Origin: Actinomycetota bacterium
Lineage (GTDB): Bacteria > Actinomycetota > Thermoleophilia > Gaiellales > Gaiellaceae
DNA length: 64,000 nucleotides
Assembly: GCA_009702325.1 (NCBI GenBank)
Contig: WLID01000001.1
Location: 496,001 to 560,000 of the forward strand
Reading direction: 5' to 3'
Positions 28,496-36,550 of this stretch are shown here, in pieces. Under the pieces are notes generated by a model. That model did not search any database. It had not been told where the DNA came from and was given only the letters and a program-made list of their open reading frames with translations. How positions within the stretch are numbered: position 1 is the stretch's first letter; the number at the start of each line of letters is the position of its first letter. The position numbers and the translations under genes are program-made.

Positions 28496-29413
28496 ATGGC
28501 CCGGCCGATCATCCTCGGCGTCGTCGGCGATTCGGCGGCAGGTAAGACGACTCTCACTCGCGGTCTCGTCCGCGTGCTCGGCGATCACAACGTGACGCAC
28601 GTCTGCACCGATGACTACCACCGCTACGACCGTCGTCAGCGCGCGGAACGGCAGATCACGCCGCTGCATCCTGACTGCAACTACATGGACATCATGGCCC
28701 AGCACCTCGGCCACATGCGCGCAGGCGAGGCGTTTCTGAAGCCGGTCTACCAGCACACCGACGGGACGTTCGGCCCGCTTGTGCGGATCGAGCCGACGGA
28801 GTACGCCGTTGTCGAGGGGCTGCTCGGGTATTACAGCGAGTCTTTGCGTCAGAACTACGACGTGCGCGTCTATCTTGCGCCGCCGGAGGAGCTGCGGCGC
28901 AAGTGGAAGGTGCAGCGTGACTGTTCGCGCCGCGGGTACACGACCGATCAGGTGCTTGCCGAGCTCGACAAGCGCGAGCCAGATTCGGAGGCGTTCATCC
29001 GCCCGCAGAAGGATACGGCCGACATGGTTGTGTCGTTCCTGCCGAGCTCAGATGATCAGGAGCACCTCGATGTCGAGATGATTTTGCGGCCGTCGCTGCG
29101 TCACCCTGACCTGACTCCGCTCGAGCAGGCCGGCGAGAACTCTGGCATCCGGTTCAGCCGTCAGGGCGAAGATATTCATCTCTTCGTGTCGGGTCAGCTT
29201 GATCCGCAGGTCGCGCATGCGATGGAGGAGTCGATCTGGGAGAACCTGCATTTCGCGAGCCACCTGCGCACGGAGCGGCTTGGCGAGTTCACGATCGGCA
29301 CCGACCTTCACCGGTCAGAGTCGCTTGCGCTGGTGCAGCTGTTGCTGCTCTACCACCTCTTTACGGCCAAGGCGAGCGTCGCGCTCGGCGGTGCCGGCAC
29401 ACGAGCGGCTTAA
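28496..29413 (+). CDS. prk: Phosphoribulokinase
   Basis: The 305-residue protein has the P-loop GVVGDSAAGKTTL, then CTDDYHRYDRRQR with catalytic and RuBP-binding residues, the helix LHPDCNYMDIMAQHL and the lid region YAVVEGLLGYYSESLR. It phosphorylates ribulose-5-phosphate to RuBP, the RuBisCO substrate. It lies 18 bp after cbbX with AAGGAG upstream and ends the Calvin-cycle operon. No other Calvin-cycle genes are in the window. Confidence 0.93.
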   Translation: MARPIILGVVGDSAAGKTTLTRGLVRVLGDHNVTHVCTDDYHRYDRRQRAERQITPLHPDCNYMDIMAQHLGHMRAGEAFLKPVYQHTDGTFGPLVRIEPTEYAVVEGLLGYYSESLRQNYDVRVYLAPPEELRRKWKVQRDCSRRGYTTDQVLAELDKREPDSEAFIRPQKDTADMVVSFLPSSDDQEHLDVEMILRPSLRHPDLTPLEQAGENSGIRFSRQGEDIHLFVSGQLDPQVAHAMEESIWENLHFASHLRTERLGEFTIGTDLHRSESLALVQLLLLYHLFTAKASVALGGAGTRAA

Positions 29414-29484
29414 CACGCTTCTCCGTGTGAGAACCCCCCTTCGCGGGATATCCGATCGGGTCGGGGGGGATCACACTGTCACCA

Positions 29485-29796
29485 ATGGATAGGCATCCCC
29501 TTCCGCCTGGCCCGCCACCGCCACCTCCACTGGAGGGTCGTGGTGTGGAGGAGATCGTCATCTGCGTGGTCGCTCTCATCGTTGTGGCGGTCGCGGTCTA
29601 CCTGATCGCTCGCGTCGTCGAAACGCGCGGGCCGCTCGCCCGTCGCGTCGCGGTGCCGAGCGATCCCATTGAGCTTCTGCGGCAGCGCTACGCGCGCGGA
29701 GAGATCGGCCGCGAGGAGTACCTTGAGGCGTGGCTTGACCTCACAAGCGGGCCACCCCAGCGTTCGGCGGACGTTCCACCTCCACCGACGCCCTAG
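29485..29796 (+). CDS. Small membrane protein with SHOCT motif
   Basis: The 103-residue protein has a proline-rich N-terminus, one transmembrane helix (about 24-43, VICVVALIVVAVAVYLIA) and a C-terminal SHOCT-type motif (DPIELLRQRYARGEIGREEY). SHOCT is a short C-terminal oligomerisation module seen in many bacterial membrane proteins. The function is unknown. It is separate from the Calvin-cycle operon (71-bp gap) and followed 20 bp later by the thioredoxin-fold gene. Confidence 0.75.
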   Translation: MDRHPLPPGPPPPPPLEGRGVEEIVICVVALIVVAVAVYLIARVVETRGPLARRVAVPSDPIELLRQRYARGEIGREEYLEAWLDLTSGPPQRSADVPPPPTP

Positions 29797-29816
29797 CGAA
29801 CGAAGCGAGGAGCACC

Positions 29817-30155
29817 ATGGCGGTCAAGCTCCACCGATGTTCAGTCCTCTGGGCCAAGTTCGGCGCCCATCCCTGCTGGCGCGTTCAGCGTGAACTCGAC
29901 GCGAAAGGGATCAGCTACGAGATCGTGACGGGGCCGCTTTCACGCAAGAAGCGCACCGTAGTTAGTGCGCTCTCCGGCCAGGCGGCGTACCCCGTGATCG
30001 AGTTCGAGGACGGCTCGTTCTACCGCGAGCAGTCGAAGGAGATGGCCGCGCGGATTCGGTCGGGTGAGCTGTTTGGAAGCCGCGCAGCTGCGCCCGTCGA
30101 CGAGATCACCGTGATGTCTGACGCCGATGAAGGCGTCGACGCCGACGGCGGTTGA
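29817..30155 (+). CDS. Glutathione S-transferase N-terminal/glutaredoxin-like protein
   Basis: The 112-residue protein has a thioredoxin-like fold: LHRCSVLWAKFGAHPCWRV at the first strand and helix, KGISYEIVTGPLSRKK, the cis-proline region QAAYPVIEFEDGSFYRE, and an acidic tail. The CxxC motif is absent; a single cysteine is in CSVLW and another nine residues on. It resembles the GST N-terminal domain proteins of actinobacteria. A role in thiol chemistry is plausible but unproven. Confidence 0.65.
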   Translation: MAVKLHRCSVLWAKFGAHPCWRVQRELDAKGISYEIVTGPLSRKKRTVVSALSGQAAYPVIEFEDGSFYREQSKEMAARIRSGELFGSRAAAPVDEITVMSDADEGVDADGG

Positions 30156-30156
30156 G

Positions 30157-31413
30157 CTAGGCGGCGTGTTCGCCGAGGTCGCCGTCGAGGTGGATGTCCT
30201 CGGCGAGCTTGAGGCGATCGTGCACGACATTCACGGCGCGCTGCACCTCTGACGCGCGGATGACGCACGAGATGCGGATCGACGAGGTCGAGATGATCTC
30301 GATGTTGATGCCCGCATCTGCGATCGCCTCGAACACATCGGCGGCAACGCCGGGGTGGCTCTTCATCCCTGCGCCGATCACGGAAACCTTGGCGATGTCA
30401 GGGTCGATCGTGAACCCACCAGCGCCGACTTCGGCAGCCAAGTTGGTGAGGATCGGCTCGGCTGCCGCGATGTCGACCTTCGGTAGCGTGAACGAGATGT
30501 CGGTGTGGCCTTCGGCCGAGACGTTCTGGACGATCATGTCGATGTTGACGCCGGCGTCGGCAAGCGGACGGAAGACGCGAACGGCGACACCGGGCTGGTC
30601 GGGCACAGACTGAATCGTCACCTTCGCTTCCGAGGTGTCGTGCGCGATACCCGAGATGATGGCCTGTTCCAACATGTCCTCCTCGTTGACGATCCACGTG
30701 CCTTCGGTCTCGTTGAACGACGACCGGACGTGGATCTTGACACCGTGATTGCGAGCGTACTCGACTGAGCGAAGCATCAGCACGCGTGCGCCGCTCGCGG
30801 AGAGTTCGAGCATCTCTTCAAATGACACTTCACGCCGCTTCCGCGCCTTCGGCTCGATCCGCGGATCGGCGGTGTAGACACCGTCGACGTCGGTGTAGAT
30901 CTCGCACACATCGGCTTTGACCGCGGCGGCGATTGCTACCGCGGTTGTATCGGAGCCGCCGCGCCCGAGTGTTGTCACGTCCTTCGAGGATTCCGAGACA
31001 CCCTGGAAGCCGGCGACGATCACGATCTTGTCATCGGCGAGCGCTTCCACGACACGCTTCGCCCGCATGTCGACGATCCGGGCGCGACCGTGGCTCTCGT
31101 CGGTGACGATGCCTGCCTGGCTGCCTGTGAATGAGACGGCCTCGTGGCCGAGATCGTTGATTGCCATCGAAACGAGTGCGATCGAAATCCGCTCGCCGGC
31201 CGTGAGCAGCATGTCCTGCTCGCGTGGGTGCGGGCTCGGTGAAACCTCACGGGCGAGATCGAGAAGCCGGTCGGTGGTGTCGCCCATTGCGGAGACGACA
31301 ACGCACACCTTGTTTCCGGCGCGCGCCGCGTCAACGACTCGTCGTGCGACGCGCCTGATCTCTTCTGGTCCGGCAACAGATGTGCCGCCGTACTTCTGAA
31401 CGATGATGCCCAT
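30157..31413 (-). CDS. lysC: Aspartate kinase
   Basis: The 418-residue protein phosphorylates aspartate, the first step of the lysine/threonine/methionine pathway. The N-terminal kinase domain shows [40 protein letters not shown] and [16 protein letters not shown]. Two C-terminal ACT domains (about 265-410) mediate feedback by lysine and/or threonine. In many actinobacteria an internal start also yields a beta subunit of the ACT part, which could occur here too. asd is not adjacent, unlike in mycobacteria. Confidence 0.95.
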   Translation of the reverse strand: MGIIVQKYGGTSVAGPEEIRRVARRVVDAARAGNKVCVVVSAMGDTTDRLLDLAREVSPSPHPREQDMLLTAGERISIALVSMAINDLGHEAVSFTGSQAGIVTDESHGRARIVDMRAKRVVEALADDKIVIVAGFQGVSESSKDVTTLGRGGSDTTAVAIAAAVKADVCEIYTDVDGVYTADPRIEPKARKRREVSFEEMLELSASGARVLMLRSVEYARNHGVKIHVRSSFNETEGTWIVNEEDMLEQAIISGIAHDTSEAKVTIQSVPDQPGVAVRVFRPLADAGVNIDMIVQNVSAEGHTDISFTLPKVDIAAAEPILTNLAAEVGAGGFTIDPDIAKVSVIGAGMKSHPGVAADVFEAIADAGINIEIISTSSIRISCVIRASEVQRAVNVVHDRLKLAEDIHLDGDLGEHAA

Positions 31414-31424
31414 GTGCCTTAACG

Positions 31425-32339
31425 CTAGCGGCGCCGCGCGTACAAGCTCAGACCAGCGTACGGATAGGCGTTCAAAGCCCAGAGCGTGGCGGGGAGTGAC
31501 CCGACGCGAAGGAGCTTGCCTGCGATGTTTCGCTCGGCAAGTTTGCTCGCACCTTCAGCGTATTCGAGCCGTACCGGGCGCAGCCCGGCGCGGGCGAACG
31601 CTGCGAGGTACGTCCACATGGTGTGGACGTGTTCGTTGATTCCAAGCTCCTTCTCGTGCTCCTGATCGGGGTTCTCACCCGAGCGGTACGGCGCACGTGT
31701 CCCCTCGTTGAGCCCTGCGACGATTCCGCCGCGTCGCGTCACCCGCGCGAGCTCCGACACCATCGCTCTGAGGTCGATTGCGTGATGGAGGGTTGCGACG
31801 CAGAAGGCGAGATCGAAGCTGCCTTCGGCGAACGGGAGCCGTTCCCCGTCGGCCTGCACGCGGAGATATGGGCCAACGGTTCGCTCGAAGTAGGTGCCAC
31901 GGCCGAGCCCAATCACAGGGTCGACGACGAGGTCGACGGCGACGTACTCGCAGCCGAGGGGAATCAGGCGTTGCGAGGCCCAGCTCTTTGCAGCTCCAAT
32001 CTCAAGGATTCGCATGCCGGGCTTCACGTAGTGGCGCACCATCGTGTCGAAGCCGTGTTGGGTTGCACCCCACGCACGGTCGTCCCAGCCGAGGTCGCGA
32101 TTGAGGTAGGGGAGGGCATCATCGATGCGATCGTCGGTGCCGTACCACCCTTGCTCCTTGGCGAGCTCAGGCCATGCCGCGAGCTCGCGCAGCTTGGCGT
32201 CGAGGCCGGGTGCGGAGCGGTCAAGCAGCCGCGGGATGCTGTCAACCGTTTCGTACGTGACACCGCAGCGCGGACAGGCATCGTCGCTTCCGAGCGCTGT
32301 TCTGCACGTTGGGCAGCGGATGTAGGAGGGCAAGGCCAC
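31425..32339 (-). CDS. Class I SAM-dependent methyltransferase with zinc ribbon
   Basis: The protein has 304 residues from GTG 32339, which leads straight into the zinc-ribbon ([19 protein letters not shown]). A Trm112-like N-terminal ribbon precedes a Rossmann methyltransferase: motif I is [13 protein letters not shown], the acidic strand EYVAVDLV, and the later motifs [17 protein letters not shown] and [16 protein letters not shown]. The substrate is unknown; nucleic acids, small molecules and lipids are all possible. It lies 11 bp upstream of lysC on the same strand. Confidence 0.8.
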   Translation of the reverse strand: MALPSYIRCPTCRTALGSDDACPRCGVTYETVDSIPRLLDRSAPGLDAKLRELAAWPELAKEQGWYGTDDRIDDALPYLNRDLGWDDRAWGATQHGFDTMVRHYVKPGMRILEIGAAKSWASQRLIPLGCEYVAVDLVVDPVIGLGRGTYFERTVGPYLRVQADGERLPFAEGSFDLAFCVATLHHAIDLRAMVSELARVTRRGGIVAGLNEGTRAPYRSGENPDQEHEKELGINEHVHTMWTYLAAFARAGLRPVRLEYAEGASKLAERNIAGKLLRVGSLPATLWALNAYPYAGLSLYARRR

Positions 32340-32458
32340 GTCGAGACGATATCGGTGCGGTCGGGAGTTTCCCGCATTGAGGATCAGCGCAGGCGCCGAT
32401 GCTCGTCGTCGACGGGTGGGCGAGGATGAGTGCGTCATCCGAACAGGAGGAAACGGAG

Positions 32459-32566
32459 ATGGAAGCCATCTGGACACTGGTAACCGCGAGCTTCGTCCTC
32501 GTAGTGCTTGGCTCTGTGGCGTTTGGTGTTGTGAGGATGTTCGGCTTCGGGCCGCACCGGCACTAG
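32459..32566 (+). CDS. 35-residue small membrane peptide (copy 1)
   Basis: This short ORF starts MEAIWTLVTASFVLVV and ends RMFGFGPHRH. Almost the whole peptide is one hydrophobic helix. AGGAGG lies eight bases before the ATG, a strong ribosome-binding site. A second ORF of the same length and plan lies 196 bp downstream (32763-32870), sharing the ending MFGF plus a short polar tail. The paired occurrence and good Shine-Dalgarno sites support real genes. The function is unknown; small membrane peptides often tune a transporter or respiratory complex. Confidence 0.6.
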   Translation: MEAIWTLVTASFVLVVLGSVAFGVVRMFGFGPHRH

Positions 32567-32596
32567 TTCGGAGATACCTCGTCTCTCCCCACATGC

Positions 32597-32620
32597 GCGG
32601 CTGCTCTTCAGGGCAGCCGC
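32597..32620 (+). terminator. Rho-independent-like terminator after peptide 1
   Basis: GCGGCTGC and GCAGCCGC form an eight-base perfect stem around an eight-base loop, followed by GTCCCCTTT. It lies 30 bp after the first small peptide gene and before the promoter-like motif of the second, so the two are separate transcripts. Confidence 0.7.
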
Positions 32621-32651
32621 GTCCCCTTTAATCTTGGAATAGATGAAAATG

Positions 32652-32690
32652 GATGGAAGTTGGCGAAAAATCCATTTGCGGTCTATACAT
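32652..32690 (+). promoter_or_regulatory. Promoter-like motif before small peptide 2
   Basis: GATGGAA, AAA, ATTTGC and TCTAT occur at the same spacing as upstream of cbbL (25420-25458). A TTGGCG (32660-32665) with TATACA (32684-32689) at 18-bp spacing could be a sigma-70-type promoter, though the TTGGCG part is not conserved at cbbL. Confidence 0.45.
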
Positions 32691-32762
32691 AGGCGATCTA
32701 CGATGCTTCCAGATCAACTGATCGAGTCTTACCGAGAGGCTCGAACCAGGAGGAAAGCACGC

Positions 32763-32870
32763 ATGAACACCTTGTTTACGGCACTCACCATCTGTTTCGT
32801 CACCGGGTTCGTCGCTGTCGTCGGCGTGGGCATCGCCGGCATGTTCGGTTTCACCGAACCGTCGCGCTGA
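32763..32870 (+). CDS. 35-residue small membrane peptide (copy 2)
   Basis: From ATG 32763, with AGGAGG nine bases upstream, the peptide reads MNTLFTALTICFVTGFVAVV and ends MFGFTEPSR. It is one transmembrane helix of about 22 residues. An in-frame start at 32643 exists but has no ribosome-binding site and would add a charged extension, so the short form is preferred. It matches the peptide at 32459-32566 in length, layout and the MFGF end. It is followed 43 bp later by the deoxyribosyltransferase-like gene. Confidence 0.6.
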   Translation: MNTLFTALTICFVTGFVAVVGVGIAGMFGFTEPSR

Positions 32871-32913
32871 ACCCGCTTCCCTCTGCGGGGCGTATCAGGC
32901 AGGATCGGGGTAC

Positions 32914-33393
32914 ATGGTCGTCCCCAACCCCGATCCTGCCACTCCTCTTCGCATCTATGTCGCCGGCCCGCTCTTCTCTGAGGCGGAGCGCGCGTGGCTC
33001 GACACGTTGGCTACCGCTCTCCGCGCAGCGGGTCACGAGTGCTTCGTGCCGCACGAGGAGTCGGCAGCGCTCACGGAGTTCACGGGGCGTTCGATCTACC
33101 AACTCGACGGTGACGGGCTCCGGTCGGCGAACGTCCTCGTGGCGTGGCTCGACGGGATCGGTGTCGACGATGGCACGGCGTGTGAGATCGGCATCTTCGC
33201 GGAGCTCGTGCGCAGCGGCGGACCGCAGTACCGAGGCATCGTCGGCATCGTCACCGACCTCCGACTCCAGCGTCGTCGCGGTGCAGTTCCCGGCGACGGA
33301 CTCAACCTCTTTGTGGCGGGTGCGATCGAGTCGGCAGGATCAATCTGCTGGTCGGTCGACGAAGCACTCGCCGCGGTCGCGAGGCTGGCCTAA
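32914..33393 (+). CDS. Nucleoside 2-deoxyribosyltransferase-like protein
   Basis: The 159-residue protein opens with RIYVAGPLFSEAERAWLDTL, the family's nucleotide-binding start, followed by GHECFVPHEES, LVAWLDGIGVDDGTACEIG, with the catalytic glutamate in the DGT-x-x-E context, and a C-terminal NLFVAGAIESAG. Family members transfer deoxyribose between bases or hydrolyse nucleoside monophosphates (for example DNPH1-like enzymes). The exact substrate is uncertain. It ends three bases before a perfect terminator hairpin. Confidence 0.8.
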   Translation: MVVPNPDPATPLRIYVAGPLFSEAERAWLDTLATALRAAGHECFVPHEESAALTEFTGRSIYQLDGDGLRSANVLVAWLDGIGVDDGTACEIGIFAELVRSGGPQYRGIVGIVTDLRLQRRRGAVPGDGLNLFVAGAIESAGSICWSVDEALAAVARLA

Positions 33394-33395
33394 CG

Positions 33396-33433
33396 CTGGT
33401 GTGGTGGGTGACCGCTGCCACCCACCACACCAG
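33396..33433. terminator. Bidirectional terminator, 15-bp perfect stem
   Basis: CTGGTGTGGTGGGTG pairs perfectly with CACCCACCACACCAG around an eight-base loop, exactly between the convergent deoxyribosyltransferase and secreted-repeat genes. There is no T-run, but the symmetry and position argue for termination in both directions. Confidence 0.8.
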
Positions 33434-33448
33434 TCGAACATCAGGCGG

Positions 33449-33982
33449 TCAATAGCCCTCGAGGCTGCCGCCCGACGAGCTCGACGAGCTTGAACCGCTA
33501 CTCGACGTGCTGCCGGAGCCTGCCGCGGCCTTCGCGGGCATCGTCTTGACGACGCCACCAGCTGGCGAGACGGCATACCACGTGCCGCTTGCACCCTGGC
33601 CATTGATGTCCCCGCCGGTTGTGTCTCCCTTGTAGCGATAGAGCGCGTGCCCGCCGTAGGTGACTTGCAGCCCGCCGTCGGCCCGCTTGATCGTTCCAAG
33701 CTTCGCAGCCTTGATGCCTGCGCCCGCCACCGGAGCTGTTCCGGTCTTGATCAAGACTGGGGGCCAAGCCTTTGCACACGCCCCGGTGCATGCGATCTTG
33801 CCCGCCGTTTCAGCTGCGTAGCTGTAGACCGTCAGTCCATCGCCCGACACGACAATGCTTCCAACGCCAGTGATCTTGGCGGTGGTCAGTGTCGGTGCCG
33901 ACGCTGCCGCTGCCGTGGACGCCACGATCACCGCAGCAATCGCGACGAACGAGGCCGTCTTCAACGCCTGCCGTACTGCCAT
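33449..33982 (-). CDS. Secreted protein with COG4315-type repeats
   Basis: The protein has 177 residues from ATG 33982, preceded by GGAAGGAGA; a longer in-frame reading upstream lacks support. A signal peptide (MAVRQALKTASFVAIAAVIV, cleaved near ASTAAAASA) is followed by two 'secreted repeat' units. The first has LTVYSYAAETAGKIACTGAC and AKAWPPVLI; the second has YGGHALYRYKGDTTGGDING and TWYAVSP. A serine/glycine-rich tail ends the protein. COG4315 proteins are extracytoplasmic with Yx(F/W/Y)xxD motifs. Their function is unknown. Confidence 0.85.
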   Translation of the reverse strand: MAVRQALKTASFVAIAAVIVASTAAAASAPTLTTAKITGVGSIVVSGDGLTVYSYAAETAGKIACTGACAKAWPPVLIKTGTAPVAGAGIKAAKLGTIKRADGGLQVTYGGHALYRYKGDTTGGDINGQGASGTWYAVSPAGGVVKTMPAKAAAGSGSTSSSGSSSSSSSGGSLEGY

Positions 33983-34091
33983 CAACTCCGTCTCCTTCCC
34001 GTTCAGGACAGGTAGTACCCGGGAAGAACTACGGTGATTGACCCCGCAACGGTTCAAATGGGGGTCGGAGATCGCTCGTGCGAGTGAACGG

Positions 34092-34859
34092 CTAGGTAGC
34101 CAGCAGCTCGAGCGCGACGCACGGGTTGTACCCGTGAAGTTCGCGGCCATGGTTGCGGAGCCACTCGACGTCGTCACGCCAGGCCGGACGAAACGCATCA
34201 AGGAGCGCCCAGAACCGGGCTGAGTGGTTGAGCTCCCGCAGGTGCAGGAGCTCATGCACAACGACGTAATCGAGGATCGTGCGTGGCGCGGCAACGAGCC
34301 GCCACGAGAACGACAGCGTCCCGTTCGTCGAGCACGATCCCCACCGCGTCTTCTGGTCGCGCACCGCGAGGCGCGCGTACCGCAGGCCGAGACGCTCAGC
34401 CTCAGCTGCAACCGCATCATCCAGTTCGAGTCGCGCCTGATCTCGATAGAAGCGGTTGATCGCAGCCTCTCGTGTTGCCGGGTCGCCGTGTACGACGACG
34501 CCGTCCTCGCGCAGGTCGACCCGCGCCCGGCCGCTTGTGCGGCCACCCGCAACCGGAAGTGCCCGGCCGCCAAGCCAAACCACACCACGGGTGTCGAGCC
34601 CAAGCCTTGGTGTGGACGCCTCGCGTCGCAACGCCTCGGCTACCGCCCGCGTAAGCCACGCCCGGTTCGTGTGCAGGAAGCGTTCGAGATCATGCGCGGA
34701 GACACCTGTTGGGACGACCGCCTCGATCGCCGTCGAACCCGTGACAACTAGACGCAGACGTCGCGCGCGGGATGACGGACGAACGACGATGCTGACGTCG
34801 CGCCCGCCGAGGGTGACGGTCGCCAAACGTGAAGTTCGGATGAGGTCGCGCTGCGACAT
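34092..34859 (-). CDS. YgjP-like zinc metalloprotease domain protein
   Basis: The protein has 255 residues from ATG 34859. The C-terminal half matches the YgjP/DUF45 metallopeptidase family: VRDQKTRWGSCSTNGTLSFS, then the zinc site VVVHELLHLRELNHSARFW (HExxH type with a third histidine) and FRPAWRDDVEWL. The role in vivo is unknown; relatives occur beside restriction or repair genes. Here it diverges from the SIMPL-domain gene. Confidence 0.85.
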   Translation of the reverse strand: MSQRDLIRTSRLATVTLGGRDVSIVVRPSSRARRLRLVVTGSTAIEAVVPTGVSAHDLERFLHTNRAWLTRAVAEALRREASTPRLGLDTRGVVWLGGRALPVAGGRTSGRARVDLREDGVVVHGDPATREAAINRFYRDQARLELDDAVAAEAERLGLRYARLAVRDQKTRWGSCSTNGTLSFSWRLVAAPRTILDYVVVHELLHLRELNHSARFWALLDAFRPAWRDDVEWLRNHGRELHGYNPCVALELLAT

Positions 34860-34953
34860 GTGTGCAGCGGACCGTACCGGCCGCGGCCGCCGTAACACCC
34901 TCTTGACGTTCGCTGCGTATCGTTCCTCCCGTCATCCTTTCAGGAGGTTTCCG

Positions 34954-35646
34954 ATGAAGAGCGCAGCGACGATGCTCGCCATTCTTGTTCTCGCAGTAGC
35001 AGCTGGTTTTCTCGCCGGACGAAACCAGCATCGGGGCACCTCGGGTGATCACACAGTGACCGTGGCAGGAGCGGGCTCCGCGACAGCCGTGCCTGACGAG
35101 GCGGACTTCACCTTTGGCGTGTCAAACCAGGCGAAGAGCGCGGATGAAGCGACGCGAACGACGTCGGAAGCGATCAGCCGAATCATCGCGGCCGTGAAGA
35201 ACGCGGGCGTCGCCGAAGCAGACATTCAGACCGCGCAGATCTCGGTGTACCCAACGACGGGCCCGAACGGTTCGAACGTCACGGGATACGCCGCGTCGAA
35301 CACCGTGTCAGTGAAAGTGCACACCATCGCGAAGGCCGGGTCGGTGCTTGATGCGGCCACAGGAGCCGGTGCGAACCAGGTGAATGGCCCAACGCTCATC
35401 AGCTCGAAGCAGAACGTCGCCTATACAACGGCGCTCGCGGCGGCCTACGCCGACGCGAAGGCTCGCGCAACCGCCATTGCCGATGCAAGCGGCGAGAAGC
35501 TCGGCTCGTTGCGGACAGCGTCGGAGCAGTCGTCATCGAGCCCCATCACGATGTCGGCCGCGAAGTCGGACACGTCCTCAACACCGGTTGAGGCGGGGAC
35601 GCTGCAGATCGATGCGCAAGTGACCGTCACGTTCGATCTCGGGTAG
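34954..35646 (+). CDS. SIMPL domain-containing protein (DUF541)
   Basis: The protein has 230 residues from ATG 34954 with AGGAGG seven bases upstream. An N-terminal signal/anchor segment (MLAILVLAVAAGFLAG) is followed by the SIMPL domain: TVTVAGAGSATAVPDEADFT, the oxidative-stress-protein-like core GVAEADIQTAQISVYP and the C-terminal strand LQIDAQVTVTFDLG. SIMPL proteins are periplasmic or extracytoplasmic and have been tied to oxidative stress or pilus functions in other bacteria. The role here is unknown. Confidence 0.85.
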   Translation: MKSAATMLAILVLAVAAGFLAGRNQHRGTSGDHTVTVAGAGSATAVPDEADFTFGVSNQAKSADEATRTTSEAISRIIAAVKNAGVAEADIQTAQISVYPTTGPNGSNVTGYAASNTVSVKVHTIAKAGSVLDAATGAGANQVNGPTLISSKQNVAYTTALAAAYADAKARATAIADASGEKLGSLRTASEQSSSSPITMSAAKSDTSSTPVEAGTLQIDAQVTVTFDLG

Positions 35647-35806
35647 CCGAGCTTCGCTCGAACAGCAACGGGGTCGTGCGCCGGATGACCCGGGCGTAGA
35701 CCTGCTTGAGCGCAGCAGCGAGGCGCTCACGCTCGCGCGGATCGGCGAACTCTGGGTCGTGTGGGCGTATGCCAAAGCGGCTGAGCAGAATCCGAGCGAC
35801 CACCAT
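35627..35806 (-). CDS. Possible small hypothetical protein
   Basis: A 59-codon frame begins MVVARILLSRFGIRPHDPEF and has amphipathic, charged sequence (DPRERERLAAALKQVYARVI) with normal high-GC codon use. It overlaps the end of the SIMPL gene by 20 bases. No ribosome-binding site is clear and no family is recognised. It is the only candidate in the 304-bp gap between the SIMPL and kinase-fragment genes. Confidence 0.3.
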   Translation of the reverse strand: MVVARILLSRFGIRPHDPEFADPRERERLAAALKQVYARVIRRTTPLLFERSSATRDRT

Positions 35807-35950
35807 TGCACGGGTAACGGTACGAACCCGTTCTGTTACGGCGGGTTGCGCCTCTGTTAACGCAGACTGACGTTCGGTAGGCTCCAGGCAGCGACGTTTG
35901 GGGTGCATCACAGCGAACGTGGCATGCCGAGTCGGCCAGGGAGGGGGGTG

Positions 35951-36547
35951 ATGTTGGGAAAGCGCTTTGACTCTGGGGGTGACCCGAGTCGCCTCGTGCC
36001 CTACACCGCGGGCGCGCTCTTCATCGGCTTCGCCCTTGTGTTGATGCCGGCACCGCGGCACGACCTGTGGTGGGTGGTAGCGGCGGCGTGCGTTGCTGCA
36101 GCCGTGATGGAGCACGCGCATGCCATTGAGGTCGATACGCCCAATGAGCTCGTCGCGACCATGGATACGGAGGCGTTTGAGCGGATCCTCTCAAATCTCG
36201 TGTCCAACGCATTGCGCTACGGCTCGGCTCCGATCGGCGTCAGTGCGCGGGCCGAGGGAGAGGCACTCGTCGTTGTCGTCACTGACCACGGCCCAGGCGT
36301 GCCATCAGAGTTCATTCCCGACCTGTTCCAGAGGTTCACGCGGAGCGATGCTGGCCGCCAGCGTGCTCCAGGTACGGGACTGGGGCTTGCGATCGCCCGT
36401 TCATACGCTGACGCGCACGGCGGGACGCTCATGTACACGGGCAGCGAGCGTGAGGGCGCGCGGTTCGTGTTGCGACTTCCGCGTTTCGGCGCAAGCACCG
36501 GGCATGCAGCTCCGCTCGCCCAGCTGGCGCCGGCGAGCGTGAGCTAA
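35951..36547 (+). CDS. Truncated sensor kinase: membrane segment joined to ATPase domain
   Basis: The 198-residue protein starts at ATG 35951 after a G-rich ribosome-binding site. Two hydrophobic segments (about 17-31 and 39-53) run straight into a HATPase_c domain: N-box ILSNLVSNALRYG, DHGPGVP, DLFQRFTRSD and GTGLGLAIARSYADAHGG. No HisKA/dimerisation domain or phospho-histidine exists between them. The segment MEHAHAIEVDTPNELVATMD looks like the linker that normally follows HisKA, so an internal part of a larger kinase seems to have been deleted near base 36110. The protein can bind ATP but cannot be a self-phosphorylating kinase alone. Confidence 0.65.
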   Translation: MLGKRFDSGGDPSRLVPYTAGALFIGFALVLMPAPRHDLWWVVAAACVAAAVMEHAHAIEVDTPNELVATMDTEAFERILSNLVSNALRYGSAPIGVSARAEGEALVVVVTDHGPGVPSEFIPDLFQRFTRSDAGRQRAPGTGLGLAIARSYADAHGGTLMYTGSEREGARFVLRLPRFGASTGHAAPLAQLAPASVS

Positions 36548-36550
36548 GGC

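Noticed and set aside
29414..29440. Terminator after prk (ACACG with CGTGT)
   Set aside because: The stem has only five base pairs and no T-run; too weak to call.
33449..34603. 384-codon secreted-repeat protein starting at 34603
   Set aside because: The first 207 codons overlap the YgjP-like gene and lack coding character; the signal peptide and ribosome-binding site fix the start at 33982.
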